DNA from: Theocolax elegans
Taxonomy: Eukaryota; Arthropoda; Insecta; Hymenoptera; Cerocephalidae
Direction of reading: 5' to 3'
Assembly (NCBI GenBank): GCA_026168455.1
Contig: CM047430.1
Coordinates: 26,368,735-26,432,734, forward strand
DNA length: 64,000 nucleotides
Shown: positions 45,913 to 57,945 of the stretch, in pieces
Numbering within the stretch: position 1 is the first letter of the stretch
How the letters are laid out: every line of letters begins with the position of its first letter
The notes under the pieces: generated by a model
The model's database searches: none
What the model was told of the DNA's origin: nothing
The model's input: the letters and a program-made list of their open reading frames with translations, nothing else
Program-made: the position numbers and the translations under genes

Positions 45913-47353
45913 ATGGCGTCGGGAGTGGTAGACACTCCCGATCTGGATGAAGAAGTTTTCTTTAAATGTCATCCAAAAAGTAAAGTAACAACTGTGACGT
46001 GCTTAATTTGTGAGAATATATATCATAAGAGTGACTTTAATAAATCAAAAAGTGGAATTGCAATTAGTAATGCTTTTATTATTTGCCCGGAACACTCAAG
46101 TCTAAATCTAACCTCAAAAATTACAAAAGACACGTGTCTGAATGAAACAGCAAAGTGCATTATTGCACAAATAAAATTACAACAAAGGCTACAAATAAGA
46201 GAAGAATATTTAAATGACATTATTAATGAAACAAATAATGTAGATTTAAATCTAACTAGTGATGCAATCAGAACTTGAAACTTTAAGAATCGAAAATAAA
46301 TTGTTAAAACAACTGGTATCAGAAATGAGTGATAAAAATTTACTATTAAAAAGTGCTTTGGAACAAGACAAGGAAATAGACAATGTTGTAAAGAACCCTT
46401 TATATTCACAAGTTATTAATTACGAAAATATTAAACCAAAAAAAGTACCGAAATTAATAATCAAGAAAATAAATAATAAAGAGGACAAATACGACATCAA
46501 GAAATGTGTCGCGCATTACTTGATAAAAAAGAAATCTGTGCAAACTAAGCAAATTTATAATAAAAATAATTCTGAAATGATAGTGGAATGTATGAACGAA
46601 AAAAGTGCTACTGAGACGGAAAAAATTTTGAAAGAAAAATTATCAAATATATGTGAAGTCAAAAAAGAAGAAGTATTTAAACCTAAGCTTAAAATAGTAG
46701 GGATTGATAATTTTGAAAATCTAAATACTAAAGCTATAGAAAATGATTTAAATGAAAGAAATTTTAAAGAATTTAATACTGGATGCAATGTTGTGCACAG
46801 ATATGAAAACACGAGAACGAGGCTAGAAAGTGTTATAATAGAAGTAACGAGTGAAATTTACAAATACATAAGAGAAAATAAAAATAGAGTTTTTATTGGT
46901 TATCAAAACTGTAGAGTATATGACATTATCGATATAAGACCGTGTTACAATTGTGGAAGATTTGGACATAGTGGTAATAAGTGTACAAATAGTAAAGTTT
47001 GTTTGAAGTGCGCTGGTCCTCATAATACCGAAAATTGCATGAATATAGATAAACTAGCTTGTGTAAATTGTGCATATCACAATAATAAATTTAACAAAAA
47101 TTATGACTTTAAACATATGGCTAATGATAGTGAGTGCTGCCAAGTGTTAAAAATGAAAATTAAAAAATTTATAGATAACATTGATTATCCGATGAGTCCA
47201 AGTATACCAAGATACATCGGTAAATTAGATTTTAAACATATAACTAATAGGAAGGTAAATAGGATAAAGGCTAAATCTACTATGTCGGTATCATCAATTG
47301 CATCAAACAGCTCAAGTATCCAGCCAGATCATCAAAATGGAAAGCAACATTGA
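45913..47353 (+). CDS. LINE ORF1 (gag-like, CCHC zinc knuckles), one frameshift
   Basis: ATG at 45913 follows TCGGTCGCCATC. The N-terminal part has a PHD/zinc-ribbon-like set (CLICENIYHKSDF ... IICPEH). The frame shifts near 46262-46278, then continues with a coiled coil (LETLRIENKLLKQLVSEMSD), a basic region, an RNA-binding-like region (KLKIVGIDNFENLN) and knuckles CYNCGRFGHSGNKC (CX2CX4HX4C), CLKCAGPHNTENC (CX2CX3HX4C) and a third CVNCAYHNNKF-type pair. Such knuckles are typical of Jockey and I-type ORF1 proteins that bind element RNA. Total about 480 residues if the shift is closed. No other in-frame stop, so it is recent or well preserved. Confidence 0.8.
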
Positions 47354-47620
47354 AGTGATTTCTGAGATATTAAATGATACTTTAAAAACAGAATTGGTTG
47401 TAAAAAATTTTGATACTTTAAATACTTATATAAATTCTAATAAGGACAATATCTTATATATTAATATAAGAAGTTTAAATGCGAATTTTAACAAATTAGA
47501 AATTTTAATTAATGGTCTGAGCATTAAGCCTTTTATGATTGTTTGTGCTGAAACTTGGAATTTGGAATATTATCAATACTTTAATCTAAAAGGTTACAAA
47601 ATGCATTACAATAATAGTAA
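46878..47620 (+). repeat. LINE internal duplication, first copy (743 bp)
   Basis: Starts at ATAAAAATAGAGTTTTTATT and ends at AATAATAGTAA, covering the knuckles, the end of ORF1 and the first ~95 codons of ORF2. The junction with copy two shares only a few A/T bases. Confidence 0.9.
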
Positions 47621-48250
47621 ATAAAAATAGAGTTTTTATTGGTTATCAAAACTGTAGAGTATATGACATTATCGATATAAGACCGTGTTACAATTGTGGA
47701 AGATTTGGACATAGTGGTAATAAGTGTACAAATAGTAAAGTTTGTTTGAAGTGCGCTGGTCCTCATAATACCGAAAATTGCATGAATATAGATAAACTAG
47801 CTTGTGTAAATTGTGTATATCACAATAATAAATTTAACAAAAATTATGACTTTAAACATGTGGCTAATGATAGTGAGTGCTGCCAAGTGTTAAAAATGAA
47901 AATTAAAAAATTTATAGATAACATTGATTATCCGATGAGTCCAAGTATACCAAGCAATCATCAAAATGGAAAGCAACATTGAAGTGATTTCTGAGATATT
48001 AAATGATACTTTAAAAACAGAATTGGTTGTAAAAAATTTTGATACTTTAAATACTTATATAAATTCTAATAAGGACAATATCTTATATATTAATATAAGA
48101 AGTTTAAATGCGAATTTTAACAAATTAGAAATTTTAATTAATGGTCTGAGCATTAAGCCTTTTATGATTGTTTGTGCTGAAACTTGGAATTTGGAATATT
48201 ATCAATACTTTAATCTAAAAGGTTACAAAATGCATTACAATAATAGTAAA
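47621..48250 (+). repeat. LINE internal duplication, second copy (114 bp shorter)
   Basis: Repeats the first copy with rare substitutions (for example GCATATCAC to GTATATCAC) and lacks 114 bp, 38 codons, at the ORF1 C-terminus just before the ORF2 start. The loss keeps the ORF1 frame, which still ends in HQNGKQH. Confidence 0.9.
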
Positions 48251-49347
48251 TTGAATAAATCGGACGGTGTCGTTATTGATGAAAATATAAATGAATTTAC
48301 TGAAATAATAGAAATTGGTAAACTTAAAATTCTCAATACACGTATAAATAACGAAATAGTAAATATAGAAATTTCTTCAATATATAGATCTCACGATATA
48401 AGTAAGACGGATTTTCTTATGAATATAAAAGAATTGTTAAAAATAAAAAAAAAATATCACTAATCATATAATAGTAGGAGATTTTAATATTGATATTTTG
48501 GGTTTAGACAATGTTAGCCAAGAATTTCTAAATAATATTCTAGTAAACGGTTACTATCCAGGTTTTCAATCTATTACAAGACCATCTAGCTTATCTGATA
48601 ATGGATCTTGTATTGATAATTTTTTTATTAAAATGAAATCACTTAACACTAAATCTTGCAAATTAATATACACAATTACAGATCATTTTCCTTTATTTTT
48701 ATCAATTAAAAAGATTAAAGTATCTAGAACTGATAGAAAAAACGTACTGCTAAAGTATAACAAACTCCATTCTTTTGCTAAAGGTTATAATTGGAATAAT
48801 ATACTAACAATGTCTGATCCTAATCTAGCAATTGATGTATTAATATCGACTATTAAAACTTGTATTGAGAAGGCTACAGTTACTAATATTAGTAACAAAA
48901 CAGATAAAAATAAACCAAGAAAAGGTTGGATAACTAAAGCTATAACAGTTTCATGTAATAAAAAGGAATTTTTATATAATATTTGGAGATTAGATACAAA
49001 CAATTTATTAAACAAAGAAATATATAAAACATATGAAAAAATACTAAATAAAGTTATCAAAAATGCAAAGATATATAATCGCTGAAATTGTACCTATTTA
49101 TAAAGCTGGTGATAAAAACTATGCAGAAAACTATAGACCTATCTCTTTAATATCTAATCTAGCAAAAATCTTGGAAAAACTAATATATAAAAGATTTATT
49201 AATTTTTTAAATAAATGTGATATTTTGTCAAAAAATCAGTTTGGTTTTGTTAAAAATAAGGGAACTAAAGATGCTCTGCAATACATCTCTAGTAAACTGT
49301 ACAATTGTTTAGTGGTAAGTTTATCTGAACTTTATACAAATGTTTAA
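47966..49347 (+). pseudogene. LINE ORF2: endonuclease and start of reverse transcriptase
   Basis: ATG at 47966 overlaps ORF1. The endonuclease motifs are in order: LYINIRSLNANFNKLEILIN, CAETW, a break in a ten-A run near 48445-48454, then GDFNIDIL (in the next frame), GSCIDNFF and ITDHFPLF (the T/S-DH catalytic histidine motif). After KNAKIYNR a stop and a deletion bring in the reverse transcriptase N-terminus: IVPIYKAGDKNYAENYRPIS, LEKLIYKRF and KNQFGFVKNKGTKDAL. The catalytic YADD-type motif is absent because the element ends at 49347. Target cleavage and reverse transcription are therefore impossible from this copy. Confidence 0.8.
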
Positions 49348-49392
49348 TTAATATTTTTTCAAGTTTGGGATAGTCTCATTGCGTATATTGAT

Positions 49393-49456
49393 ATCAACTT
49401 TTGCCAAACATAAACTTTATATTAAGTTGATATTAAATTTTACATTTTTACGCGGG
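49393..49456. mobile_element. Terminal fragment of the tRNA-bearing palindromic element
   Basis: Resembles 5246-5283: ACTTTATATTAAGTTGATAT then TTTTTACGCGGG. Only the outer ~60 bp is present, at the 3' edge of the LINE remnant. Confidence 0.5.
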
Positions 49457-51619
49457 CTACATCACTTCCCTTTTTCTCTTTCCTTTGCGGATCCTAGCTA
49501 ACAACTTTGTTATCTTTAAGAATTAGCGCGATATACATATTCAAGTTCTCTAACACTTTCCTTTACGTGTCGATTTAGCATTAAATATAAGTTGTTAATT
49601 TAATAAATAAGTATTTTTTAAAAACATTGTGTCCATCAATTTGTTACTATTTATTTAACCGAGTTGTGCAATATTAAATTAGTGCACCACAGGGACATTA
49701 TTCATTTAAGCATCACCAATTATATTAATTAATGCCCGTATCTTAAATGAAAGTATAGCAAACAAGAAATATCATAAATACAAAAATATTAAAAATTGTT
49801 TTTAGAATTCTATAGCGGAGAAAAATTCATAAGAACGTGGCACTTCTGAATATAGTGCTTAGCAAGGAATGTTTAAATGATTAAAACAATAGCATGAACA
49901 ATAGCAAAATTAGACACTGACTATCTGCTACATCATTAAAAAATCATTTGCTACTTACTGATAAAGTTTGATTTTAATAAAGAATCTTCAAAAGATATGT
50001 TCTCCAGGGCACTACTAGACTCCTTGTAATAGCAGTTTTTAGGGCACGTAGTTAAAAGCAGAAGAAGCAAATTACAGAAAACTTTGAAAGAATTTATATT
50101 TTTTTAATGAATTCAAAATTAATAGAATTGTAAAAATAATTCTTTACCATAAGTTATAAATTTCTAAATATTCATCCATATTGACTAGATCAGGATCTGC
50201 ATAAACATTCTATGCAGTCGTATTCGCAGTAATTCGACTCTTGATAAATGATACATAAAAATCAAGCCGCTCACAGATAGACACACTTGGGACATGCCAC
50301 TTTTTATAATTAGGTAGTACTTAAAAAAGCGGCTGAGTATAAAGTCGCAATATTAGGTAGATGGTTCAAGTAATATTGGACATCAAATCATGTTGTACGA
50401 CTTGTATACTACTGGCTCTATGATAATTAATGACACTAAAATAGAATTATCGATATCAGTAGTACAGAACCCCTCAGCTATATATTGCAAAATGATCATC
50501 CAGATCATTATAACTCTCAGGTTCTCAAGCCTTTGTGGATTGAAATAGAGACTATATTGAAAAAAACCAATAATGTATAAAATACCTCTTTTAATTATGC
50601 AACCATTTTACAAGGTTTCATTTCTTTTCATATCAAAAATATTCTAATTAATATTAATTTCTAATATAAAAAAATAGAAACGCTATAGTAATAACAAAAA
50701 TAAGAATAGATGTAGCCGTGTGTTTATAGTTTAGATACTGTATGTATTTATTTTATAAAAACCTATCAAAATAAATCGAAATTATTGGATTTCACAAAGG
50801 AAGAAAGAGCTAGGATTAGTTCTGACATCAAAATTAGGAGATGCTACATCGACTTATGAGTCCAAGTGTATATGGTTTGATAGCATGCAGTTTATTTCTA
50901 ATTATTCAGAAGACAATCATTTCGAAATTTCGACAATGCAAAAGATTTATTTACTGAAAATATATAAATGTATTTATTACGAACAATATATTGCACTTAA
51001 TGTATAGTAACCATATACCAATAATTCTTATGTTTCCTAAATGCCTCTTATAGCACAACACTTCACTGGGTCGCAGTCTTGACCATATTGAAGGCAACAT
51101 TAGAAAAAGATTTAACAGATTAATTCAGAATATCCTGAGCTCCAGTTCATCAAGAAAGCTCCAACATATATTTGCTTCTCATTATGCATTGTTGAATCTA
51201 AAGAAGTACACATGTATGCCCAGAAACCAGGGAATAACAGCTAGATACGTCCCTTGGTCACGAAGCACAAAAGTTCAACGTATTTTGCTCATACCACAAG
51301 GGCTAAACTCGGATTCATTCAACACAACGTAGTTAAGATTTGAGTCCTTATAGCATTGAGCACAGATTTTTTTCTATTATAGGTATGGCGTACTAGTAGA
51401 AACTTGAGTACAAGAATGTGCGGACTTGGTACAGCTGATCGGCGTTATATACAGCTGGGCGTCATCTACGGAGCTAGAAGGACTTCCGAGCAGCTAGAAG
51501 AACTTTCAAGGAGTTATAACTACTTTTCAATTTCAATTTGTTATTATAAAGATGTTTTTTTTACGTAAAGCTACCTCTATAAATCTTATGCTAGTGAGCG
51601 TTGTACATATAAGCATATT
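49457..51619. other. AT-rich, apparently gene-free sequence
   Basis: Read on both strands, it shows no credible frame, terminal repeat, tandem unit or RNA gene. Slightly more complex than the surrounding AT-rich regions, so it may be ordinary intergenic or intronic DNA. Confidence 0.4.
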
Positions 51620-52184
51620 CCCTGGTGGAATCAACAAAAATTTTGTAGCCATTTACTGAGTAGCGTTCTCATGTCAATCTATGAACTAACTAGGTCGCTT
51701 GGTCAGGTCGTGTACAGCAATGAAACGCTTTTTCGAACTTTTCCTGCCTATTTCATGGTTTTCATTCCATTTTACAAACCTTTTCTGAACATTAAAAATG
51801 CTTTTGGAATTTTAAGTAGACTAAGAAAAATGGGCTATTTTAGCGAGGAATAATAGCTATGAATAAGCTCCTAAAAATGATTTGGCTCAATTTGAGAGAA
51901 AAATGATAAACGTTAAAATATCTTTAAAAGTACTATTTATATAGCGTAAATAAGCGTCTGTATCTATTACAAATGGTAAAACCGATCAAATTTCGCAACA
52001 CGCTTTAAGTTTTCTTTACAGGATTACCCAAAAAGTTGTTTCATATTTTATGAAGGTTATGTCCATCTAAGAAATGGTCAAGAAAGGTGTGAAAAAACGT
52101 TTCATTTTGAGATAGAACCTGACCAGTTTCACTGGCCATTTCTTAATTTCAAGCTCATTTTTCATATTTAAAATTCTACTAGGG
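51620..52184. mobile_element. CCCTAGTAG-family MITE, second long copy
   Basis: The ends are CCCTGGTGGAATCAAC and AAAATTCTACTAGGG; flanking bases TT on both sides fit a 2-bp target duplication. GAAACGCTTTTT lies at 51722-51733 (102 bp in); the right-hand partner is mutated to AAAAAACGTTTC near 52091-52103. Very similar to 2487-2994, with an additional block around 51957-52019. A 60-codon frame inside is not conserved in the other copy. Confidence 0.75.
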
Positions 52185-52719
52185 TTGTTGTTAGGCATAT
52201 AGTCATATTTCAATCATATTTTAACATTATAGACTGCTAAATTTATTTTTAGCACAGAGTCTTATTCTAGTCGTGTAACAGGATTTTTACAGGTACTTTG
52301 GGACTAATAAAGGTATCTCTAGGAATTTTTTTGGTCTGTATCTGGATGGTAAAACCCTCTCAAATTCTCATGTCAACGTTTAAATTACTTATATGGTATC
52401 TATAGCATATATGTATGGCTTTGAAAGTATTTTTAATAAAAAGATCAGAGAATTTTACAAAAACAAGTATAAACATGTACTTTTTTGGGATAACTACTTC
52501 TCTGAGGGGCTATAAATGAATGAATATAGCTAAAGAGTGTAAAAATGGCTACATATTTTTAAGTGTGCACCACTTTGGTATGGAGTAATATAAAGATCTG
52601 AAAAAATTCAGATACATTGGAAACATTTTATAGAACATTTAAAAAAAAATTTGGGGTATAAAAAAATTATTGGCCGGCTGATCTTACAGAGAATCGTCCA
52701 TATATATACATATATATAT
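52185..52719. other. AT-rich spacer
   Basis: No feature recognised; it ends in a TA-rich tract used by the next element. Confidence 0.35.
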
Positions 52720-53292
52720 GGGGTATTCTACGTGAAGTGGTCCGATCAAAATTTTAAAATGCACCAAATTTTGGGTACACATTGCAAATGGGAAATCCCA
52801 TTTAAATTTTTAAAAAAATTTCAAGTTTCTTTAAATTATCATAACTTTTTACAGAATTGAAGGCCCCAAAAATGCTACAGACCATTTGAAAGGTATTGCT
52901 TCAAGCTTTTTTTTAAACTTTTGGATAAAAAAATCAATTGTAGCGCACTTACACTATTTTTAAGTTGAATATTGACATGTAGTTTATGTAACATTAACCT
53001 TGAGATTAGAAATTCTAACCCAGAAGGATAAATTCTAGACATAGTTAGCAACGAATGTTATATATAATGTTTTATAGTAAAAGTTGATAGATTTTGATTT
53101 AAACAGCGGTAAACCCAGCGGGTGTTGAAAAAAACTAGAAAAAATTCACTTTTTGAGGTTAGAATAACTTTTGAGCAAATAGATTCCAGTACCTAAAAAT
53201 TTTTTTCTGTATTCTGAAAAACATTTGCAATGTGTGCCCAAAATATGGTGCATTTTAAAATTTTGATCGGACCACTTCACGTGGAATACCCC
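52720..53292. mobile_element. 573-bp palindromic MITE in a TA tract (GTGAAGTGGTCC ends)
   Basis: The ends GGGGTATTCTACGTGAAGTG and CACTTCACGTGGAATACCCC are inverted, and the match extends ~90 bp (GATCAAAATTTTAAAATGCA; CACATTGCAAATG). TATATATA on both sides. Same terminal consensus as 9955-11301. Confidence 0.75.
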
Positions 53293-54112
53293 ATATATAT
53301 ACATACATATCACCGAACGATAAATTAATTTTTGTTTTATATACATTCATGTAAATAATAAATCCATAAACTGAAATTGAACGACTAACTGGTTTGAGTT
53401 ATTCAATATATGTACTTCAGTAATACTCTCGTACATGATGCATATGTATACCTTTGGAACATTTCTCGTCATTATTTGGAATGAGTGATTCTGATTCTCT
53501 GATTTTCTAGTACGGAGTACGCAGTATGCTGGGGGCAGTGGAAGCGGCGTGATTGCGAGCGGCGTTATTCTAAAGAAGTATTGTAATTATTTTCATCTGC
53601 GACCTTTCGTATTTCCGAGGTAGGTGGAATCTGAAATTATGCTTATTGGAATCGCACATTTTTACTGTGAAATTTCTACTTTTCAATGTTACAGAAAGTA
53701 GAATTATACTTTATTTTCTTGTTTGTATGAAAATAAAATTGTATAAGATAAATTAATTTGCAGATTTTATTTCGGAATAAGTAGGAATCAAATTATCTGC
53801 AAATGATCATTAGTATTCATATTATTTCTGCAAATATTTTAAGATGCTCCTAAATACATCATCTTTAATATATTGTTGCATTAATATCTGTATTTTCAAT
53901 TACACCAAATAAGGTTCAAGAGTAGAACGATTTACCTTTGTTTACTTTTAGTTTAATTTTAATATTAACAAATATATCAAATTGTAAAAATTTCGTATTT
54001 AAGATACTTTTTTTACTTTTCATGTTTACTTTATTTATTAAAAATTTATTTAACATTTTAAGTACATATTGGGTAATATTTCTTGGTCTATTATCTATTA
54101 TAAAATTTTTAA
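53207..54112. repeat. ~0.9-kb tandem duplication, first copy
   Basis: Starts CTGTATTCTGAAAAACATTT inside the MITE right arm and runs to AAAATTTTTAA. Sequence is AT-rich; the region near 53510-53640 is more GC-rich but has no recognised gene. Confidence 0.85.
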
Positions 54113-54891
54113 CTGTATTCTGAAAAACATTTGCAATGTGTGCCCAAAATATGGTGCATTTTAAAATTTTGATCGGACCACTTCACGTGGAATACCCCAT
54201 ATATATACATACATATCACCGAACGATAAATTAATTTTTGTTTTATATACATTCATGTAAATAATAAATCCATAAACTGAAATTGAACGACTAACTGGTT
54301 TGAGTTATTCAATATATGTACTTCAGTAATACTCTCGTACATGAGTATTGTAATTATTTCCTCTGCGACCTTTCGTATTTCCGAGGTGGTAGTGGCCATC
54401 TTAAATATGCTTATTGAATCAGCCACTTTTTTTACTGTGAAATTTCTAGCTTTTCAATGTTACAGAAAGTAGAATTATACTTTATTTTCTTGTTTTATGA
54501 TATGAAAATAAATTGTATAAGATTAAATTTAATTTGCAGATTTTATTTCGGAATAAGTAGGAATCAAACTTATCTGCAACTGATCATTAGTATTCATATT
54601 ATTTCTGCAAATATTTTAAGATGCTCCTAAAATACATCATCTTTAATATATTGGTGCATTAATATCTGTATTTTCAATTACACCAAATAAGGTTCAAGAG
54701 TAAGAACGATTACCTTTGTTTACTTTTAGTTTAATTTTAATATTAACAAATATATCAAATTGTAAAAATTTCGTATTTAAGATACTTTTTTTACTTTTCA
54801 TGTTTACTTTATTTATTAAAAATTTATTTAACATTTTAAGTACATATTGGGTAATATTTCTTGGTCTATTATCTATTATAAAATTTTTAAC
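54113..54891. repeat. ~0.9-kb tandem duplication, second copy (shorter)
   Basis: Begins with the same CTGTATTCTGAAAAACATTT and carries the MITE right end a second time (to about 54200). About 110 bp present in the first copy (53440-53575 region) are missing after CTCGTACATGA. Single-base differences are scattered. Confidence 0.85.
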
Positions 54892-55654
54892 ATTTTAAAC
54901 ACTCTTGATGAAGATTGATATATTTTTGTGCTGCTATAATTGTCATTAATGAATAAAATATCTTTCTAGCAGAATTCGAAATATTGTATTAGTGATTTTC
55001 GCCATATTGCACATAATGAGTTAATATTATTTTTAAATTGATAAATAAATAAATTATTAGCAAAGAAAGTAACAGGAAGATGAAATTACCGTTTTTTGTT
55101 GCATAAATCTAACCATTAACGTTCCTTCTCCCAATATTTTCATTATTATTACTATCCGTAACAAGGAGGGACGTCAAAGTTGCGATGCAATTAAATTTGT
55201 AACGGCAAGATAAAAAGTAGGAACACGTGATTTAATAACCGAACGCGTAACGTCGGCAGTCTCCATTAACAACTTATTACCCGACGGAAATTTGGAGTGC
55301 GGAATCGCTGAGGAGAGTGCGAGAGGTATGCCAATTAGGCCCGTAATTGTTAACGAAGTTTCTCTTTCTCTCAATTACTTTGTAATACCTTATGGTATAC
55401 GTATAATGAGCTACTCAAGCATATTTGCAAGAGTTTTGTCTTCTAACATGTATACTTGTATATCCTATGTCTCACAGAAATATTTCCTACTTCTTTTGCT
55501 AGTAGAGGATATAAGCATTTTAGTTACTTTATATAGTACTAGTTACATAACAATCGAGCTATATATATTCCTCAGTAAATAGTAATTTTGATACTACCGA
55601 TTTATTTAATATTTTTTGATTATTATGTATACGTTACTTTTAACAATTTTGCTA
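54892..55654. other. AT-rich sequence with a less AT-rich patch at 55150-55360
   Basis: The patch near 55160-55370 is balanced in composition, and frames on both strands are open for 60-95 codons, but neither shows a domain or splice context. Not called as a gene. Confidence 0.35.
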
Positions 55655-55823
55655 CACCGAGAAAAAAGTTCTAGTAAAAATGACATGCGTCATAGTGCTG
55701 AAATAACAGACTGTCAAAATGCTGAATAGTAATATTTACTAAAAGTTTATTAATTTTTGCAGTCTGTCAATCGTTTCATTACTAGACAGAATTGTAATTT
55801 TTACTAGAACTTTTTTCTCATTG
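55655..55823. mobile_element. 169-bp Tc1/mariner-type MITE
   Basis: The ends CACCGAGAAAAAAGTTCTAG and CTAGAACTTTTTTCTCATTG are inverted over ~30 bp (continuing TAAAAATKAC) and flanked by TA on both sides. Two ACAGACTGTCAA / CAGTCTGTCAA blocks make an inner inverted pair. No gene. Confidence 0.85.
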
Positions 55824-55875
55824 TAGTATTGCAGGTCAGCTTTCCATTTTTTACATTGAAATAGTTTATGTGTAT

Positions 55876-56982
55876 ACACTGAAAAGTTTAGTATTTGGCT
55901 TACATTTTTTGTTCATTTTTGCTAAAAAATCTTTTATAATACATAATCCAGTCGTTAAATAACAAAAGAAACCTTCTGCTAAGGTTTAAAACTTCGCAAG
56001 TATGATGTAATTTCAATCGCACTTTAGCAAATGATACCTTACTTTATAAAAACTTACTGCAATAGAAAGAACTGAAATCAAAATGGAATCGACAAGTATT
56101 CTGTTGAAAAATATAATACATTTATTCAGAAAAGTATACTACACAAAATTTATTTTATAATTGTTAGCCCTCGCATATCTTACATCAATAAATAAACAAT
56201 ATAATATTTATAATAATATTCATTTGTGCGATAATAATTTCTCCATATTTATTTAAACAGAAATTTTTCTTTTTTATTGGTTTTGAAAAAAATAATACTT
56301 ACATCCTCGTTGGTTAACTGATTTGATAGATAATTCTGATTTACTAATGTTTCTCCTCTGTACGATTTTGAATCGACAAATTGCGGAAATAAATTTTAAT
56401 ATTAACCGTTGTAACGATGCACAGCCCTCATGAGAAGCATTCAAAGTCATGTACAGCTTACCTACTGTCTTTTAAAAGATTTATAAGTCCTTGTATAATT
56501 CGAATTACGACATATTATTCAAAAGTGGTAAGACAAACCAACGGGTGTTACAAGTATTATTTTTTTCAAAACCAATAAAAAATAAATATTTCCGCTCGAA
56601 TAAATATGAAGAAATTCTTATCGCACAAATGAATTTGATTATAAATATTATATTGTTTATTTACTGATGTTACATATGCGAGGGTTAACAATTATAAAAT
56701 AAATTTTGTGTAGTCTACTTTTCTGAATAAATGTATTGTATTTTTCTGCAGAGTACTTGTCGATTCCATTTTGATTTCAGTTATTTCTATTGCAGTAACT
56801 TTTTATAAAGTAAGATAACAATTGTTACAGTGTGATTGAAATTACATCATACTTGCAAAGTTTTACCCTTTCGCAGAAGGTTTCTTTTGATATTTAACGA
56901 TTGGATTATGTATTACAAAAGATTGTTTAGCAAAAATAAACAAAAAATGTAAGCCAAATAATGTAGGGTACTTTTCTGAAAG
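55876..56982. mobile_element. 1.1-kb palindromic element
   Basis: The two arms of ~420 bp (55876-56310 and 56547-56982) are inverted copies with substitutions: for instance ACAAAATTTATTTTATAATT against AATTATAAAATAAATTTTGT, and CCAAATAATG at the right edge against TTTGGCTTAC at the left. The centre of ~235 bp is unrelated, apart from a short inner pair GTTGGTTAACTG / AAACCAACGGG. Partial arm sequence (CCATTTTGATTTCAGTTATT) recurs at 57017-57060 and 57128-57160. No gene. Confidence 0.75.
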
Positions 56983-57445
56983 AATTGTCTATTTGTCAAC
57001 TGAAATACTTGACGACTCCATTTTGATTTCAGTTATTTCTTGTTAAGTAACTTTTATAAAGTTTCAGTAATATATAAATTTTTAATTAAAATAGATTTAT
57101 TATATGGTATAAAATACTTGTTTTTATTTTGATTTCAGTACTTTCTATTGCAGAAACTTTGTAAGAACCACATACCTAATTATTTGTTAATAAAAGTATT
57201 TATTATTTCAGTGTGCGTAAATTTCGATTTTACGCGTCTTTGTGGGGTCGTAAAATGCTTTTTTACGACTCGTAAGAGTAAAAATAGATAATAAAAGAAG
57301 TCCCCTAATATTTTAAATTAGACTAGCTAAAATCCTCACCCGCTCACGATCGCTCGCTGAAAAATCATTATATAATAGATAATATTAAATTAAACTGAAA
57401 AATATTTTATTATTTAACTACATTCAAATATTATTTATTAAATTG
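56983..57445. other. Arm fragments and AT-rich spacer
   Basis: Contains the extra arm fragments above and an inverted pair CGATTTTACG / CGTAAAATGC around 57222-57275. ACTAGCTAAAATCCTCACCC then GCTCACGATCGCTCGCTG at 57333-57362 resembles the ACTAGC-plus-GC motif at 19079 and 63471. Confidence 0.45.
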
Positions 57446-57945
57446 TGTTACATTTGGACGGTAACGTCTATATCGTTTTCGTGGATACCGCGGCTCGTTG
57501 AATCCAAAACTCAGCGAGTACAAGCGTAAAGAGGCGGATGAGTTGTTGTATTATTGTTCTCCAGGTTCTCCAGGTTCATCCTCGTATAAGTGCTTTGGTT
57601 GGCTTGCGTTTGGTTGGTAAGGCTGTAGGGAAAACGATCCTGGCGATATCGTGTCTCCGTGTCTTCGCGTTGTATCCACTCGTAAAATGTCACTTCTGTC
57701 TTCTCTCTTCACTTTTCACTTTTTCGCTTCTGTTTGTTTATTACGGTCTTCTTTTATATAAGTTTGGTGACCTATATACAAGTGTAATCGGAGGGGCGCT
57801 TAGCTGATCCTTGCGCTTCAGGTTGCACCGATGATCGAGTTGCGAAGTCGCGTGGCACCGTTTAATGACCTGAATGGTCAGCATTTTCGACGAACTAACT
57901 ATTTACTTATTTTAATACATTCGTGACGTGTATCCACACGTAACA
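57446..57945 (+). mobile_element. Solo LTR, 500 bp, with 4-bp target duplication
   Basis: It begins TGTTACATTTGG and ends CCACACGTAACA (TG...CA ends with TGTTAC/GTAACA inverted), and ATTG flanks both sides (57442-57445 and 57946-57949). A TATATAAG box near 57756-57763 suggests plus orientation. GC-richer than the surroundings. A 4-bp duplication and this size fit a Ty3/Gypsy-type LTR left by recombination between two LTRs. Open frames inside on both strands are not genes. Confidence 0.8.

Larger units (their letters stand above)
45913..49347 (+). mobile_element. Non-LTR retrotransposon (LINE, Jockey/CR1-like), rearranged and truncated
   Basis: The order is that of a two-ORF LINE: gag-like ORF1 with CCHC knuckles, then ORF2 with an apurinic-like endonuclease and the start of a reverse transcriptase. 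ORF1 and ORF2 overlap by 17 bp (ATG at 47337, ORF1 stop at 47351-47353; again 47966 and 47980-47982 in the duplicated copy). An internal direct duplication of 743 bp gives two ORF1/ORF2 junctions. The reverse transcriptase ends after its first motifs, and no poly(A) tail or target duplication is seen, so the element is dead. Confidence 0.85.

Noticed and set aside
53938..54123. 61-codon hydrophobic frame repeated at 54716-54898 as a small membrane protein
   Set aside because: The repetition is due to the tandem duplication; the sequence is an AT-rich frame made mostly of F, L, I and N codons with no other support.
55174..55374. 66-codon minus-strand frame in a less AT-rich patch
   Set aside because: The opposite strand is also open and neither shows a domain or exon signals.
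57538..57807. 89-codon frame with a hydrophobic C-terminus, and a 60-codon frame on the other strand
   Set aside because: Both lie within the solo LTR, which is well defined by its ends and target duplication.
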